Of a stretch of 64,000 nucleotides of DNA, positions 24,738 through 32,749 are shown in pieces (the first letter of the stretch is position 1; each line of letters begins with the position of its first letter). Made by a program: the position numbers and the translations under genes. The notes beneath the pieces were generated by a model. That model saw only the letters and a program-made list of their open reading frames with translations. It was not told the origin of the DNA and did no database searches. The DNA comes from Salinibaculum rarum. Lineage in GTDB: Archaea > Halobacteriota > Halobacteria > Halobacteriales > Haloarculaceae. The stretch is taken from positions 372,001 to 436,000 of the forward strand of contig NZ_CP129994.1 in the NCBI RefSeq assembly GCF_030505615.1, given 5' to 3'.

Positions 24738-24811
24738 TACGTCGGCGAGGATTCGAACCTCGAACTCCTCCGCGGTAAGGAGGCGTGTTGCCGATTGGAC
24801 ACTACCGACGT
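24738..24811 (-). tRNA. tRNA with unusual anticodon ACC (nominally Gly)
   Basis: A complete 74-base cloverleaf: acceptor ACGTCGG/CCGACGT with discriminator A, D arm GTGT/ACAC, anticodon stem CCTCC/GGAGG with loop TTACCGC, and T arm CGAGG TTCGAAT CCTCG. Standard numbering gives anticodon ACC. An A at position 34 is rare in archaea, which lack the usual adenosine deaminase, so the real decoding may differ. A one-base shift in the loop would read TAC (Val). No intron and no encoded CCA. The identity is uncertain but the tRNA fold is clear. Confidence 0.75.
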
Positions 24812-24999
24812 GCACAGGTTGTTTTTCGAGGTGACTGATGTCCTCGAACCGGTTTGCACTCCCAACGACCATGCAGTCCGGAGCTGCACAGTCTCGTGCC
24901 GGGCTACGGTCACCACCCGTCAGTCGATGAACCGACTGAATCCGGTGGTGGGATTCACTTTAACCCTAGTTTGGTTCGATTGGAAATCCCACTCCGGCA

Positions 25000-25088
25000 A
25001 GCCGATGAGGGGATTCGAACCCCCGACGTCCCCATTACAAGTGGGGTGCATGACTGGCTCTCGCCTACCAAACCCATGCTCCACCGGC
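25000..25088 (-). tRNA. tRNA-Thr(TGT) with enlarged D arm
   Basis: Acceptor GCCGGTG/CATCGGC, anticodon stem CCCCA/TGGGG with loop CTTGTAA (anticodon TGT, Thr), and T arm GGGGG TTCGAAT CCCCT (one mismatch at the outer pair). The D arm is enlarged: GCATG and CATGC enclose about 23 bases including GGTTTGGTAGGCGAGAGCC. Normal D arms are about half this size. It is either an expanded D loop or an intron at a non-standard position. No encoded CCA. Confidence 0.75.
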
Positions 25089-25177
25089 ACGTGGCGCGTT
25101 GCTAGTGTCGTGTGTCGCCCGCCGCATGAAATCGTATGAAATCGATTGTTGTAAAGGTTCTGTGTGGGCGACCACGG

Positions 25178-25218
25178 GTGCGCGGCGTGCTTCATCTCTG
25201 TCTCCGCGCGCCGCGCAC
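25178..25218. repeat. Intergenic GC-rich palindrome
   Basis: Arms GTGCGCGGCG and CGCCGCGCAC, loop TGCTTCATCTCTGTCTCCGCG. It is about 90 bases upstream of the tRNA-Thr gene. The 95 bases from 25219 to 25315 hold nothing further. Confidence 0.75.
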
Positions 25219-25315
25219 TTATTGGTCACTGGTGGGATTAGATCCAGCTAGTGCCGCTTCAGTCGTGATTCGCTAGATTCCTACGATACAGCATCTCTCG
25301 ATTGATTCTAGTAGT

Positions 25316-25714
25316 TCAAACTTGACGCGGCACTAGTTCTTTATTGATTTCCCAGTTTAGAACAGCTGTACGTTGGTTTTCCTGTTCTTGTAGTTCGACA
25401 TCAGTGATCTTTGAGATGTTCTCGTTGGTTCCATTAATGTCAAATTTAGCTATTGGGCCTTCGTAGAATTGGTCGTCATCCGGGTCAACAGTAATAGTTA
25501 ACCCGAGAATTGCGTGGTTCTGATCAGCGTAGTGGATCTGATTGTCAGATTCGTTTGCATACGGATCTGCGAAGTGAACGAATACTGCGTTTTCGTCTAC
25601 TTCGACGCTGTGGACAGTTTGGGGATCAAATCCTGCTTGGAATTTCACGATGTCTCCTGCCTCTAGTTTTCGGAGTGATTCGAACAGTTCCGTGGCTGTT
25701 TCGTTGCTAATCAT
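25316..25714 (-). CDS. Unknown acidic protein
   Basis: 132 residues. LRKLEAGDIVKFQAGFDPQTVHSVEVDENAVFVHFADPY suggests a small beta-barrel (SH3-like) N-terminal part; the C-terminal part is beta-rich too. No family recognised. Third of a group of genes on the minus strand (25754 and 26230 lie upstream), 39 bases after the preceding stop. Confidence 0.66.
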   Translation of the reverse strand: MISNETATELFESLRKLEAGDIVKFQAGFDPQTVHSVEVDENAVFVHFADPYANESDNQIHYADQNHAILGLTITVDPDDDQFYEGPIAKFDINGTNENISKITDVELQEQENQRTAVLNWEINKELVPRQV

Positions 25715-25753
25715 GGTGATTCGGTTTTGTGAGATTGGGTATTGTGTGTCCAG

Positions 25754-26233
25754 TTACAGTTTGGTTTCGAAGAACTCCGTACCGCCGTCCTCGTCGATGT
25801 GGATATCAAGCGCGTACGGGTTGTCTCCGACCGGATCCAGAATAGCAAGCACGCGAGCGTTCTCTGGGTCCATGATGTCTTTCTGGACGACTTCAACGAT
25901 GCGGCAGTTCGGGCACGGGGATTCCAGCTCGTCGAGTGTACGGCGTTCATCGATGTCATCTACTGCCCAGGACCCGTCAGGCTGTTGTCGGGCATTCGGA
26001 TGGATTGATGCGTAGGACGTGTCCACTTCCATGGACACTTGCACACCGAGACCAGCGTCATCTGCGAGTTCGACGATCATCAGGGCTGTCCCAGCGTGTT
26101 CACCGGTTCCTTCAGAAAACCGGTGGACACGACAGCCTTCGAGATTCTTCAGGAGGTCAGCAGTATTCGTGTCGTCCGATGCGTATGCGTCGAGGCCAAG
26201 GTCAAGATTTGGTGAAATGTTGTTTGTACTCAT
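25754..26233 (-). CDS. Unknown acidic protein with CxxC
   Basis: 159 residues. Contains GTALMIVELADDAGLGVQVSMEVD, one CPNC pair near residue 107 and a NARVLAILDPVGDNPYALDIHIDEDGG segment. No family recognised. The start overlaps the stop of the gene at 26230 by 4 bases. Confidence 0.66.
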   Translation of the reverse strand: MSTNNISPNLDLGLDAYASDDTNTADLLKNLEGCRVHRFSEGTGEHAGTALMIVELADDAGLGVQVSMEVDTSYASIHPNARQQPDGSWAVDDIDERRTLDELESPCPNCRIVEVVQKDIMDPENARVLAILDPVGDNPYALDIHIDEDGGTEFFETKL

Positions 26234-26544
26234 GTGTTTTCGCGGAAACCGTGATTTGGATTCTTGATGACTCGTTTCATAGTACCAATCGTCCCACCGA
26301 GGTTACGATACTTCTTTTCTGTGTCTGGATTAAACGAATCACCTTCCAGATAATTGTTCCACACCGATTCACGTTTGTTTTTGAGTTTCTCAACAGCTAC
26401 CCAGAACTCACTTTTCGAGCCTTCAAGCAGAACCTCACCCTGTTTACTCTGTGTTACTTGGATGCCACTGATTCTGCGAGCAACATCTTCAATATCACGT
26501 TGCGTTTCTTCTTTGCGTTTAGACTCATGCAGTCTAACTCTCAT
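26230..26544 (-). CDS. Small basic helical protein
   Basis: 104 residues, lysine/arginine-rich (MRVRLHESKRKEETQRDIEDVARRI and EKLKNKRESVWNNYLEG). It stands out against the acidic neighbours and may bind nucleic acid; that is inference. Between the genes at 26560 and 25754, with 15 and -4 base spacing. Confidence 0.62.
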   Translation of the reverse strand: MRVRLHESKRKEETQRDIEDVARRISGIQVTQSKQGEVLLEGSKSEFWVAVEKLKNKRESVWNNYLEGDSFNPDTEKKYRNLGGTIGTMKRVIKNPNHGFRENT

Positions 26545-26559
26545 TGGCAGAGATGGATG

Positions 26560-27000
26560 TCATGTATTGGTTGTTTCATTCTGGTTGTTGGTGTCGCTGG
26601 TTTCGCGGTTGAACAACACGAATACGACGCGTGTTCGATCTGCTTTCTCGTTTTGGATGGTTCTGCTTTGCGCTGCTGGATCGTTTGCTTTCAGGCGAGT
26701 AACAGCGCTTTTCATCACGGTTTCCACGGTGTCTGCGCTTTTACCGTGCACATTCATCTTTTTACAGACTTGCTGCCAGTCACTCCGAGGAATGGAGTAC
26801 GCAGTGACATGTTGTACGGACCCTAGTGGCCCAGTCACGTCAAGATTGTCGAAGTTCGTAGATAGTGCATGGTAAACGCGTGCGATTGCTTCGAGTGTTT
26901 TCCGCCGATTTTCCCCGCCGATTTTGTGTCCAGGAAGTTTGTGTTCAGCAACTTTTCGTAACTGGTCAGGGACTGGGTGGTCATTGCGGAATTGTGACAT
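26560..27000 (-). CDS. Unknown protein, possible HTH or helical adaptor
   Basis: 146 residues from ATG 27000 (MSQFRNDHPVPDQLRKVAEHKLPGHK). The longer frame to 27066 reads into the palindrome. Helical N-terminal half with basic patches, then DWQQVCKKMNVHGKSADTVETVMKSAVTRLKAND, which reads like a helix-turn-helix pair. No family recognised. First gene of the operon 26560-26230-25754-25316. Confidence 0.66.
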   Translation of the reverse strand: MSQFRNDHPVPDQLRKVAEHKLPGHKIGGENRRKTLEAIARVYHALSTNFDNLDVTGPLGSVQHVTAYSIPRSDWQQVCKKMNVHGKSADTVETVMKSAVTRLKANDPAAQSRTIQNEKADRTRVVFVLFNRETSDTNNQNETTNT

Positions 27001-27026
27001 TGTTGTGGTCACCTCGAAGACTGAAG

Positions 27027-27068
27027 GTTTGTGGCGCGCTCTACGCGATGGTACGGCGCGCCACAAAC
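27027..27068. repeat. Intergenic GC-rich palindrome
   Basis: Arms GTTTGTGGCGCGC and GCGCGCCACAAAC, the longest arms of the family, 26 bases upstream of the gene starting at 27000. Confidence 0.8.
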
Positions 27069-27107
27069 TTGTACTCCGCGGATTGAGAGGGTGGAGTCGG
27101 CAGGTGG

Positions 27108-27536
27108 TTAGGGATCGAACTGTTGAGGCGGATCTTCTGTGTAGTAGTAGTTCTCATCGCGGAGTTCTCGATACCGGCGTTGGTAATGCGTGCGAAGATA
27201 CGACCAGCGCCATCCAGACCCGTGACAGCCACTACATGTGACTTCTGGGCATCCTGGCGTGTACGTGTCTGTTATAGTGCCAGAACCGTCGCAGACATCG
27301 CATTTCAGATACCGGCGAATTAACACGGAATGAAGCCACCCAGTGCCTTTACACTGCCCGCACGTGTGCATCTCCAGCTCATCGAAGACGATGAGATCTT
27401 CGGGATACTTTCGTGCGACAACACCGGTCCCTTGACAGGTGTGACACGTGAGAAGGTATTTGAGAACACCGATAGGATGTCGAAGAACAACGAGGACAAC
27501 CGCGCCGAGTTTGATGAGGTGCTGACGAAGTGACAT
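27108..27536 (-). CDS. Membrane-anchored DnaJ-type zinc-finger protein
   Basis: 142 residues. A hydrophobic N-terminus (about 8-30) with basic residues is followed by four CxxCxGxG repeats: CHTCQGTG, CGQCKGTG, CDVCDGSG and CSGCHGSG. This is the cysteine-rich zinc domain of DnaJ, without a J domain or substrate domain. Stand-alone domains of this type act in disulfide or protein-folding tasks in other systems. Role here unknown. The tail is aromatic and acidic (ENYYYTEDPPQQFDP). It ends 42 bases before the palindrome at 27027. Confidence 0.8.
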   Translation of the reverse strand: MSLRQHLIKLGAVVLVVLRHPIGVLKYLLTCHTCQGTGVVARKYPEDLIVFDELEMHTCGQCKGTGWLHSVLIRRYLKCDVCDGSGTITDTYTPGCPEVTCSGCHGSGWRWSYLRTHYQRRYRELRDENYYYTEDPPQQFDP

Positions 27537-27556
27537 AGTGAGTGTGATGTGTGTTG

Positions 27557-27853
27557 TTAATCGCGGCGTTTCACAGTTATGTCGATGATCGATGCATCAA
27601 CGGCTTCGCAGTAGTCTTCGATGCGAGTCTTTGCACGGTCGATTGCAGTGTCCGTGTCGTCTGTGTTGAGAGCCTCGAGGTAGGCGTACCCGCGGTTGTC
27701 GTACTGGAATAGTGCAATTCCGACGTCATCAGTCGCAGTGTCAACCATTGCGGGCTGTTCAACTTTGAATAATTCGGTGACTTCTGATTGGTTGCGACTA
27801 GGGATGGTGTCGCGTTGTGTTTCGACTTGCAGGACAGCGATCGTGGTGTTCAT
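27557..27853 (-). CDS. Unknown small protein
   Basis: 98 residues from ATG 27853 (MNTTIAVLQVETQRD). An upstream in-frame ATG at 27904 would be inside the palindrome. Alternating strands and helices (GIALFQYDNRGYAYLEAL, then a helix DTAIDRAKTRIEDYCEAVDASIIDITV) suggest a ferredoxin-like fold. No family recognised. It starts 36 bases from the palindrome and is followed by the DnaJ-type gene after 20 bases. Confidence 0.66.
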   Translation of the reverse strand: MNTTIAVLQVETQRDTIPSRNQSEVTELFKVEQPAMVDTATDDVGIALFQYDNRGYAYLEALNTDDTDTAIDRAKTRIEDYCEAVDASIIDITVKRRD

Positions 27854-27888
27854 AGGTTTGACTGTTGGGAGTTCGTAGGTGGTGTTGT

Positions 27889-27925
27889 GCGCGGCGCGCT
27901 GCATCTCTGTCTCCGCGCGCCGCGC
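27889..27925. repeat. Intergenic GC-rich palindrome
   Basis: Perfect arms GCGCGGCGCGC and GCGCGCCGCGC, loop TGCATCTCTGTCTCC almost identical to the one at 25178. Confidence 0.8.
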
Positions 27926-27947
27926 CCACTGCTGTCACTAAGATGAA

Positions 27948-28589
27948 TCAGTTATCGCCCATTGCCTCAAGCACGAGTTGGAGGATGTGGACAAATGCGC
28001 CAGCGAGGGCAACGTAGACACCAATTGCATTTAGTGTCGAGGAGTACCGCCGAGAACGAATATTGCGGAGTTCGGTGCCATAATCGAAGAGGAAGGCAAG
28101 CGCCATTAGAGGGATGGCTGCAAGGATGAGGAACCCGCCTAGAGCGGTTATACCGGTGATTGCATTTCCGAGGATGTAGGCGACGAGAGCGATGCCGCCT
28201 GCGTAGATCATGTATTTTTCCCAGGGTGGGTGTAGTGATTGGGAGTATTCAGCTGCGGTGATGATGGCAGCGATTCCGAGGACAATACCAGCAGTGATAG
28301 CGATAGCAGGAAGGTGAATCCCGGCAGCGAATTGACTGAGAATACCTGCACCGAAGATTCCGTAGGTCGCTTGGAGAATGAGCACGCCACCGAAGCCAAG
28401 ACTGAGTGATTCACCTCGGAAGCCTTTGTGGCTCAGATACCGACCACCGATAATCCCGGCACTGAAGACTGCGAGACCAGTGTATGGAGCGAAGATGGCG
28501 TCGCTATACAGGTAAATCATGAGATCGGCAGCAAGAGTACCAGTAAGGAGAATCATGATCCCGATGTTGATAGCGAGTAACCGTTCCAA
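27948..28589 (-). CDS. Polytopic membrane protein, possibly Bax-inhibitor-1 (YccA) family
   Basis: 213 residues with about seven hydrophobic helices. The C-terminal end (ATLNAIGVYVALAGAFVHILQLVLEAMG type) resembles the last helix of Bax-inhibitor-1 proteins, and the preceding LMALAFLFDYGTEL loop carries a conserved-type aspartate. The family forms calcium-leak channels. This identification rests on general layout and is tentative. The gene abuts the left end of the IS607 element, and its start codon lies 4 bases from the tnpB stop; its original upstream region may have been displaced by the insertion. Confidence 0.6.
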   Translation of the reverse strand: MERLLAINIGIMILLTGTLAADLMIYLYSDAIFAPYTGLAVFSAGIIGGRYLSHKGFRGESLSLGFGGVLILQATYGIFGAGILSQFAAGIHLPAIAITAGIVLGIAAIITAAEYSQSLHPPWEKYMIYAGGIALVAYILGNAITGITALGGFLILAAIPLMALAFLFDYGTELRNIRSRRYSSTLNAIGVYVALAGAFVHILQLVLEAMGDN

Positions 28590-28592
28590 TTT

Positions 28593-30314
28593 TCAGTAGT
28601 TTTCAGTAGTACACCGTAAGAAACGGGCACACTGTTGGACGGCTGGGCCACACCCATCGCTACCATCTGCGTTCGACTCGGGCAGGGCGACGGCGGGCGC
28701 TATGACAGCCGACCCACCACCAGTGGTCGCCGCTGCCTGTTCGGGTTCGTAGGCGACGATGCCAGTCCCGAACGTGAGTCGCGTGCCAGCGGAACGGCCA
28801 GCTAGCACGATTTCAGAATCCCCCGTGTAGGAGGACGTGAAACCGTGGTCTAGCTCGTCCGTGTCGCTGAAGAACACGCGGGCCACGTTCAGTGCGCCGA
28901 CGTAATCCCGATCGCCCTCGAACCCACACCGGGCATTGTCACACCGGAAGTGGCCACCCCACCAGTGTTCTTGCTGGTGGTCGGGGGACTTGCAGGTGTG
29001 ACCGGTCGAACCACACCGGGGGCACGACCGACTCGTCCCCTCCGGGTACACTCGCTTGACAGCGACACCAGCACTCTCTGCCCGATATTTGATGTTCTCG
29101 ATGATGTCCCGTCGTGCCCACGATGACAACTCCCAGGACAACGCGCCTTCGTCACTCGGCGGTGACAGCGACCGCAAATCCTCGTGAACAATAGCGTCCA
29201 CGTCGTACAGGAGTGCGAGTGCGAGAACTTGGTTGGCTACGTCGTGTGTCAGTTGCTCGCGCTTGTGTCGAATCTTGTTGTTCACCCGTTCGTATTCGCT
29301 CTGGATATGCGCGAACTCATCAGTGTGAGCGCACCCGTCCCGGCGCAACGCCGCAAGCCGGTCGTTCAGGCGGCTTCGTTCCCGGTGGAGTCGCCGCATC
29401 TTCTCGCGGTCAGTGAACCGGATGAACTGTGGCGTAGATAGTTGCTCGCCGCGGTCAGTAACTACCACAGCAGTCATGTCTTTTCGCATCCCGGCGTCGA
29501 GCGCAAGCACGCAGTCTGTACCGTCAGTCGCCTCTGTGTGTTCAACTTCGACGGGGAAGGAGAGTTCGTAGTAGGCGGCACCAGTTTTGCGACGAGATGG
29601 CTGGAACTCGGGAGCCGAGAGATCGCCGTGGGAAAGCAGATCGTGAAATGCCTTGTAGCCGTCACGCTCGTAGTCTGTCCACGACCAATCGCCCCGTGTC
29701 TCCGGTGAACGTGTGTCTGGCGTCTTGAGTCGGATGGTCAGCGTCTCGCTCTCGGTGTCGTACTGGTATTTGACCGCTTGCCCGCTTGTTGGGCCGTCGT
29801 CCGCAGAAAACGGTAGCACTCCGCTATCATACGCAGGACAGTCCTGCATCTCAAGATACGTGTCAGGATACGTCCCGTGACGGTCGTAGTAGCTGTTGAG
29901 TTGGTCAATGAGGATGTCCACGTAGCCTGACGAGAGGTAGTCACCGTCGTCCCAGAGCTGGTCTTTGATGTGTCGGCGGTGAATTCGTCGGATTTTGTGG
30001 TCGGGCAACACGCTCTGGATGGACTGAAAGGCGTCTCGGCGGTCGGCGTGACTCCGAAGCGTTTCACCGACTTTCTGCAAGATGCACCGTCGAAACCGCG
30101 AGGGAAGATACAGGTCGAGTTCTTCGAACGGTTCGTGTTCATCGAAGTATTTCCACGCCTGATGGGAAGCGTTAGCAATCCCGTCGAGATGTTCTGGCGT
30201 CCAGTGGTCTTCGAGGACGTGAGTTGCAACACGGTGTGTGAGTGTTGCCAGTCGCTCGAATCGCTCGGCATCCTCGTCTGGCAAACGGATTGGAAGCGAG
30301 AGATGGTCACTCAT
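28593..30314 (-). CDS. tnpB: TnpB, RNA-guided endonuclease of an IS607-type element
   Basis: 573 residues. RuvC-like catalytic residues are Asp273 in LALDAGMRKD, Glu378 in VHEDLRS and Asp470 in DRDYVGALNVAR. The zinc ribbon is CPRCGSTGHTC with CDNARC (about 431-463). The N-terminal part is the helical and beta WED/REC-like region. The C-terminal extension of about 90 residues beyond the RuvC part is typical of haloarchaeal members. Known TnpB proteins cut DNA with a guide RNA made from the 3' end of the gene, here around 28560-28700 on the minus strand. It overlaps tnpA by 8 bases. Confidence 0.93.
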   Translation of the reverse strand: MSDHLSLPIRLPDEDAERFERLATLTHRVATHVLEDHWTPEHLDGIANASHQAWKYFDEHEPFEELDLYLPSRFRRCILQKVGETLRSHADRRDAFQSIQSVLPDHKIRRIHRRHIKDQLWDDGDYLSSGYVDILIDQLNSYYDRHGTYPDTYLEMQDCPAYDSGVLPFSADDGPTSGQAVKYQYDTESETLTIRLKTPDTRSPETRGDWSWTDYERDGYKAFHDLLSHGDLSAPEFQPSRRKTGAAYYELSFPVEVEHTEATDGTDCVLALDAGMRKDMTAVVVTDRGEQLSTPQFIRFTDREKMRRLHRERSRLNDRLAALRRDGCAHTDEFAHIQSEYERVNNKIRHKREQLTHDVANQVLALALLYDVDAIVHEDLRSLSPPSDEGALSWELSSWARRDIIENIKYRAESAGVAVKRVYPEGTSRSCPRCGSTGHTCKSPDHQQEHWWGGHFRCDNARCGFEGDRDYVGALNVARVFFSDTDELDHGFTSSYTGDSEIVLAGRSAGTRLTFGTGIVAYEPEQAAATTGGGSAVIAPAVALPESNADGSDGCGPAVQQCARFLRCTTENY

Positions 30315-30957
30315 CGGGTTTCACCTCGGATTCGACGGTGTTGACGACCTGTTGCTTTTTCGATGAGCGCATTCCATAGAGTTTGCCACTGAAACTGGCG
30401 ACGAGTTTGATGAGGTCGTCAACGAGTTCTTCCTGTGCCGATTTGTCTGTCTCGTCTTTGATGACGGTGATGGTGACACCGTAGCAGTCGAAATACCGTT
30501 CGAGATACGAGGACCCAAAGCGAGTAAGACGATCCTCGTAGGTAACGAGAATGCGCCCGTAATCGGCGTCTTGTACATCATCGAGAAGTGAGTCAAGGCC
30601 ACGTCGATCTTCATTCAAGCCGCTGCCAACGTCGGTGTAGGTGTTTTCAACGCTCCAGCCATGATCGTGAGCGTACTCTGTGAGTCGGTCAAGTTGGCGG
30701 TCAAGGTCGCCATTGTCTTTCTGGCCGTGACTGGAGACACGAGCGTAGAGGGCAACACGGTCTGTTGGACGAGTATCGCCTGCAAATCGCCGGAGTTCGC
30801 GGTGAGGAATCCGGCGTTCACCGCCTGGTGTTCGGGTATAATCGAGATCGTCGTTGCGACACCAGCGTTTGACGGTCTGGGCGTGAACACCGAGCTCGTC
30901 CGCGAACTCGCCAATCGAGTACGACCGCGGCATCTTGATGTTACTGTTTACTACTGG
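28594..30957 (-). mobile_element. IS607-family transposon
   Basis: TnpA (serine recombinase) and TnpB in the standard order. The ends carry short imperfect inverted repeats: on the minus strand the 5' end has CAGTAGTAAACAGTAAC (30941-30957), and the 3' end has ACTACTGAAAACTACTGA (28594-28611), 12 of 15 core positions matching as an inverted pair. The 3' repeat encodes the last codons and stop of tnpB. Exact junction bases cannot be fixed because IS607 elements make no regular target duplication. Confidence 0.8.
30307..30933 (-). CDS. tnpA: TnpA, IS607-type serine recombinase
   Basis: 208 residues. An N-terminal MerR-like helix-turn-helix (YSIGEFADELGVHAQTVKRWCRNDDL) is followed by a serine recombinase catalytic domain, VALYARVSSHGQ (nucleophile Ser67 or Ser68), QLDRLTEYAHDHGW and ILVTYEDRLTRFG. 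It catalyses transposition through a covalent serine-DNA link. The reading frame is complete, so the element may be active. Confidence 0.93.
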   Translation of the reverse strand: MPRSYSIGEFADELGVHAQTVKRWCRNDDLDYTRTPGGERRIPHRELRRFAGDTRPTDRVALYARVSSHGQKDNGDLDRQLDRLTEYAHDHGWSVENTYTDVGSGLNEDRRGLDSLLDDVQDADYGRILVTYEDRLTRFGSSYLERYFDCYGVTITVIKDETDKSAQEELVDDLIKLVASFSGKLYGMRSSKKQQVVNTVESEVKPDE

Positions 30958-30970
30958 TATATACTTATAA
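30956..30970 (-). promoter_or_regulatory. TATA box of the IS607 transposase genes
   Basis: On the minus strand CTTATAAGTATATACC lies 23-37 bases before the tnpA ATG, fitting a leaderless archaeal promoter located in the terminal sequence of the transposon. Confidence 0.6.
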
Positions 30971-31273
30971 GTACTGTATTTTGTAACAGTTACACAACCC
31001 CAACAGAGGTGTTATCGGGTTCAACGCGGTCATTGCGTCCTGCCTTTGTAGGAATGAAACGTTTCGTCGTCACGGTGCCCAGATCCACTGGTGTGCATGG
31101 AGGCCAGCCATACGCAGTGCATGACGGCGACGCCCGGCAGGTCGCGTAGCACACACAACGCGATGTTTCGTGACGCAGTCGAGGTGCTCACCCTCCCACA
31201 GGAAGCACCAGTCATGACCGATATCCCGTGATCGGTGCCTACGTCGGGCTCGGTGTGTGAGACCGCGGCGAGG
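30971..31273. other. Gene-free stretch right of the IS607 element
   Basis: About 300 bases without a credible gene on either strand. Open frames here are arginine-rich shadows. Several short paired segments can be drawn, but no repeated motif shared with other regions is evident. Confidence 0.4.
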
Positions 31274-31277
31274 GCCG

Positions 31278-31319
31278 CCGGGGCGCGGCGGCATTTCCAG
31301 TGATTGCGCCGCGCCCCGG
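31278..31319. repeat. Intergenic GC-rich palindrome
   Basis: Perfect arms CCGGGGCGCGGCG and CGCCGCGCCCCGG, loop GCATTTCCAGTGATTG. It lies just after the stop of the gene at 31341. Confidence 0.8.
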
Positions 31320-31340
31320 TACTAATGGTTTCAGATTTGG

Positions 31341-32501
31341 TTAAGAATCTTCGTCAGGCATATCTAGGTTGGTGATGGTGTCTGCCGCGGGGCCGAACGC
31401 GAATACTGTCTCTGCGTTAAGGTCTGTCCCGAACGTTGGAACCGTCGTATTTGGCGAATATGTCTCATCGTTTCCGGCAGCTTGCTTCAAGACATCGAAT
31501 ATTGTGATGAATTCAGGTTCAGACTCTTCACTCAGGACGTTCGTAGCAAAATCGCGCTCAGACACATCGTTGAATCGTGCATTTGGCCCGAAGACACGTC
31601 GAAGAACTTCTTTCTCATCAACCGGCTCGTCGGCATCTTTGAATGCGTCATTGAGGTCAGTTATCGACGTGTCAGAGAATTTCATGTCGAAAGTTGCACG
31701 CGCTGTCTCGTATGCTTCAGCTATCCATGCATCGTGCCGCATGTCGTTGATTTCAGCTGCGCGGTCTTTGATGTCGTCAATGATTCCAGCATCGCAATCG
31801 TTCAAAAGCACCATCACTGGTAGCAGATCCAACAAACGAGTTTCGAGCTCAGCGTCGGAGTCAGCATCGAAATGATCGTACGTTTCTGAATATCGGTCTT
31901 TTCCGCTTTGCACTGACACCGTGTAGTTCCCTGAACGGTGTTGCTTCGTGATGATGTACACCGGGAGGGACGAATGTCCTAGGATGCTTTTGATGTTTCG
32001 ACCCCACCCGTTCCCGGTGCCGCATGACCAGTTCCCGATACCGATTGCGTTGTAGTCCGCATGATACGACAGATTATGAGAAAGTGCGCCTACGAGTTCA
32101 TCTTCAGTGAAGTCATCGTCGCAGGGTTTCCGGCCGAGATATTCCAGATCGTGATCCCCGGTACGAAGTCGCGTGCGGCGCCCACATTGAGTACAGACTG
32201 CGATGCGTTCTTTTCGTTTCACTTCGATGCTGACTGCGATGCTGTGGTCGCCGACCGACACATCGGTTGGAAATTCGTAGTCGGTGCAGTCACGCTCGTC
32301 GAACCGTTCGATTGTGCGTCCTACGTTGCGCTCACGGCGCGTGGAAAGATCAGCGCTTTTCCCACATTCTAAGCAGGTCACCAGTTCATTTCGCGCGGAG
32401 TCAGGGTTGATGAGTCTGACGGTGGAGTGTGTAGTACTACGGCTGGTGATGTCGTCGACGGTGAGTTCGGCACCGTCTGGGTGGGTAGTGTCGGTGGACA
32501 T
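31341..32501 (-). CDS. Large unknown protein with two CxxC pairs
   Basis: 386 residues from ATG 32501 (MSTDTTHPDGAELTVDD); the frame to 32549 enters the palindrome. CLECGKSADL (about 42) and CTQCGRRTRL (about 105) form a split zinc ribbon flanking a beta-rich insert. A glycine-rich segment, GIGNWSCGTGNGWGRN, follows, then helical acidic sequence to the C-terminus. Family not recognised. Monocistronic, with palindromes on both sides. Confidence 0.72.
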   Translation of the reverse strand: MSTDTTHPDGAELTVDDITSRSTTHSTVRLINPDSARNELVTCLECGKSADLSTRRERNVGRTIERFDERDCTDYEFPTDVSVGDHSIAVSIEVKRKERIAVCTQCGRRTRLRTGDHDLEYLGRKPCDDDFTEDELVGALSHNLSYHADYNAIGIGNWSCGTGNGWGRNIKSILGHSSLPVYIITKQHRSGNYTVSVQSGKDRYSETYDHFDADSDAELETRLLDLLPVMVLLNDCDAGIIDDIKDRAAEINDMRHDAWIAEAYETARATFDMKFSDTSITDLNDAFKDADEPVDEKEVLRRVFGPNARFNDVSERDFATNVLSEESEPEFITIFDVLKQAAGNDETYSPNTTVPTFGTDLNAETVFAFGPAADTITNLDMPDEDS

Positions 32502-32533
32502 GGCTGAATCGTGTCTCCTGGGTGTTGTCTCGA

Positions 32534-32570
32534 GCGCGGCGGGCTTCATCGAAGCCGCCGCCCGCCGCGC
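32534..32570. repeat. Intergenic GC-rich palindrome (GCGCGGCGGGC type)
   Basis: Arms GCGCGGCGGGC and GCCCGCCGCGC, loop TTCATCGAAGCCGCC. Close copy of those at 18712 and 33111. The 180 bases that follow (32571-32749) have no gene. Confidence 0.82.
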
Positions 32571-32749
32571 GACACAGATGCGGTACCCTAGTTTGGTGGC
32601 GCGACGGTAATGGTCTTATTATCCCCACGCTTGGGATTCCTGTGTCTTCAGGCGTAGGAGGATGTCAATTGGAGTTAAGTTTTCAGGTGTTCAGCCTGTT
32701 CCGCCTGTAAATCGAGAGCGAGGAGTCCGCTGCGCGACCGGCAGCACCG

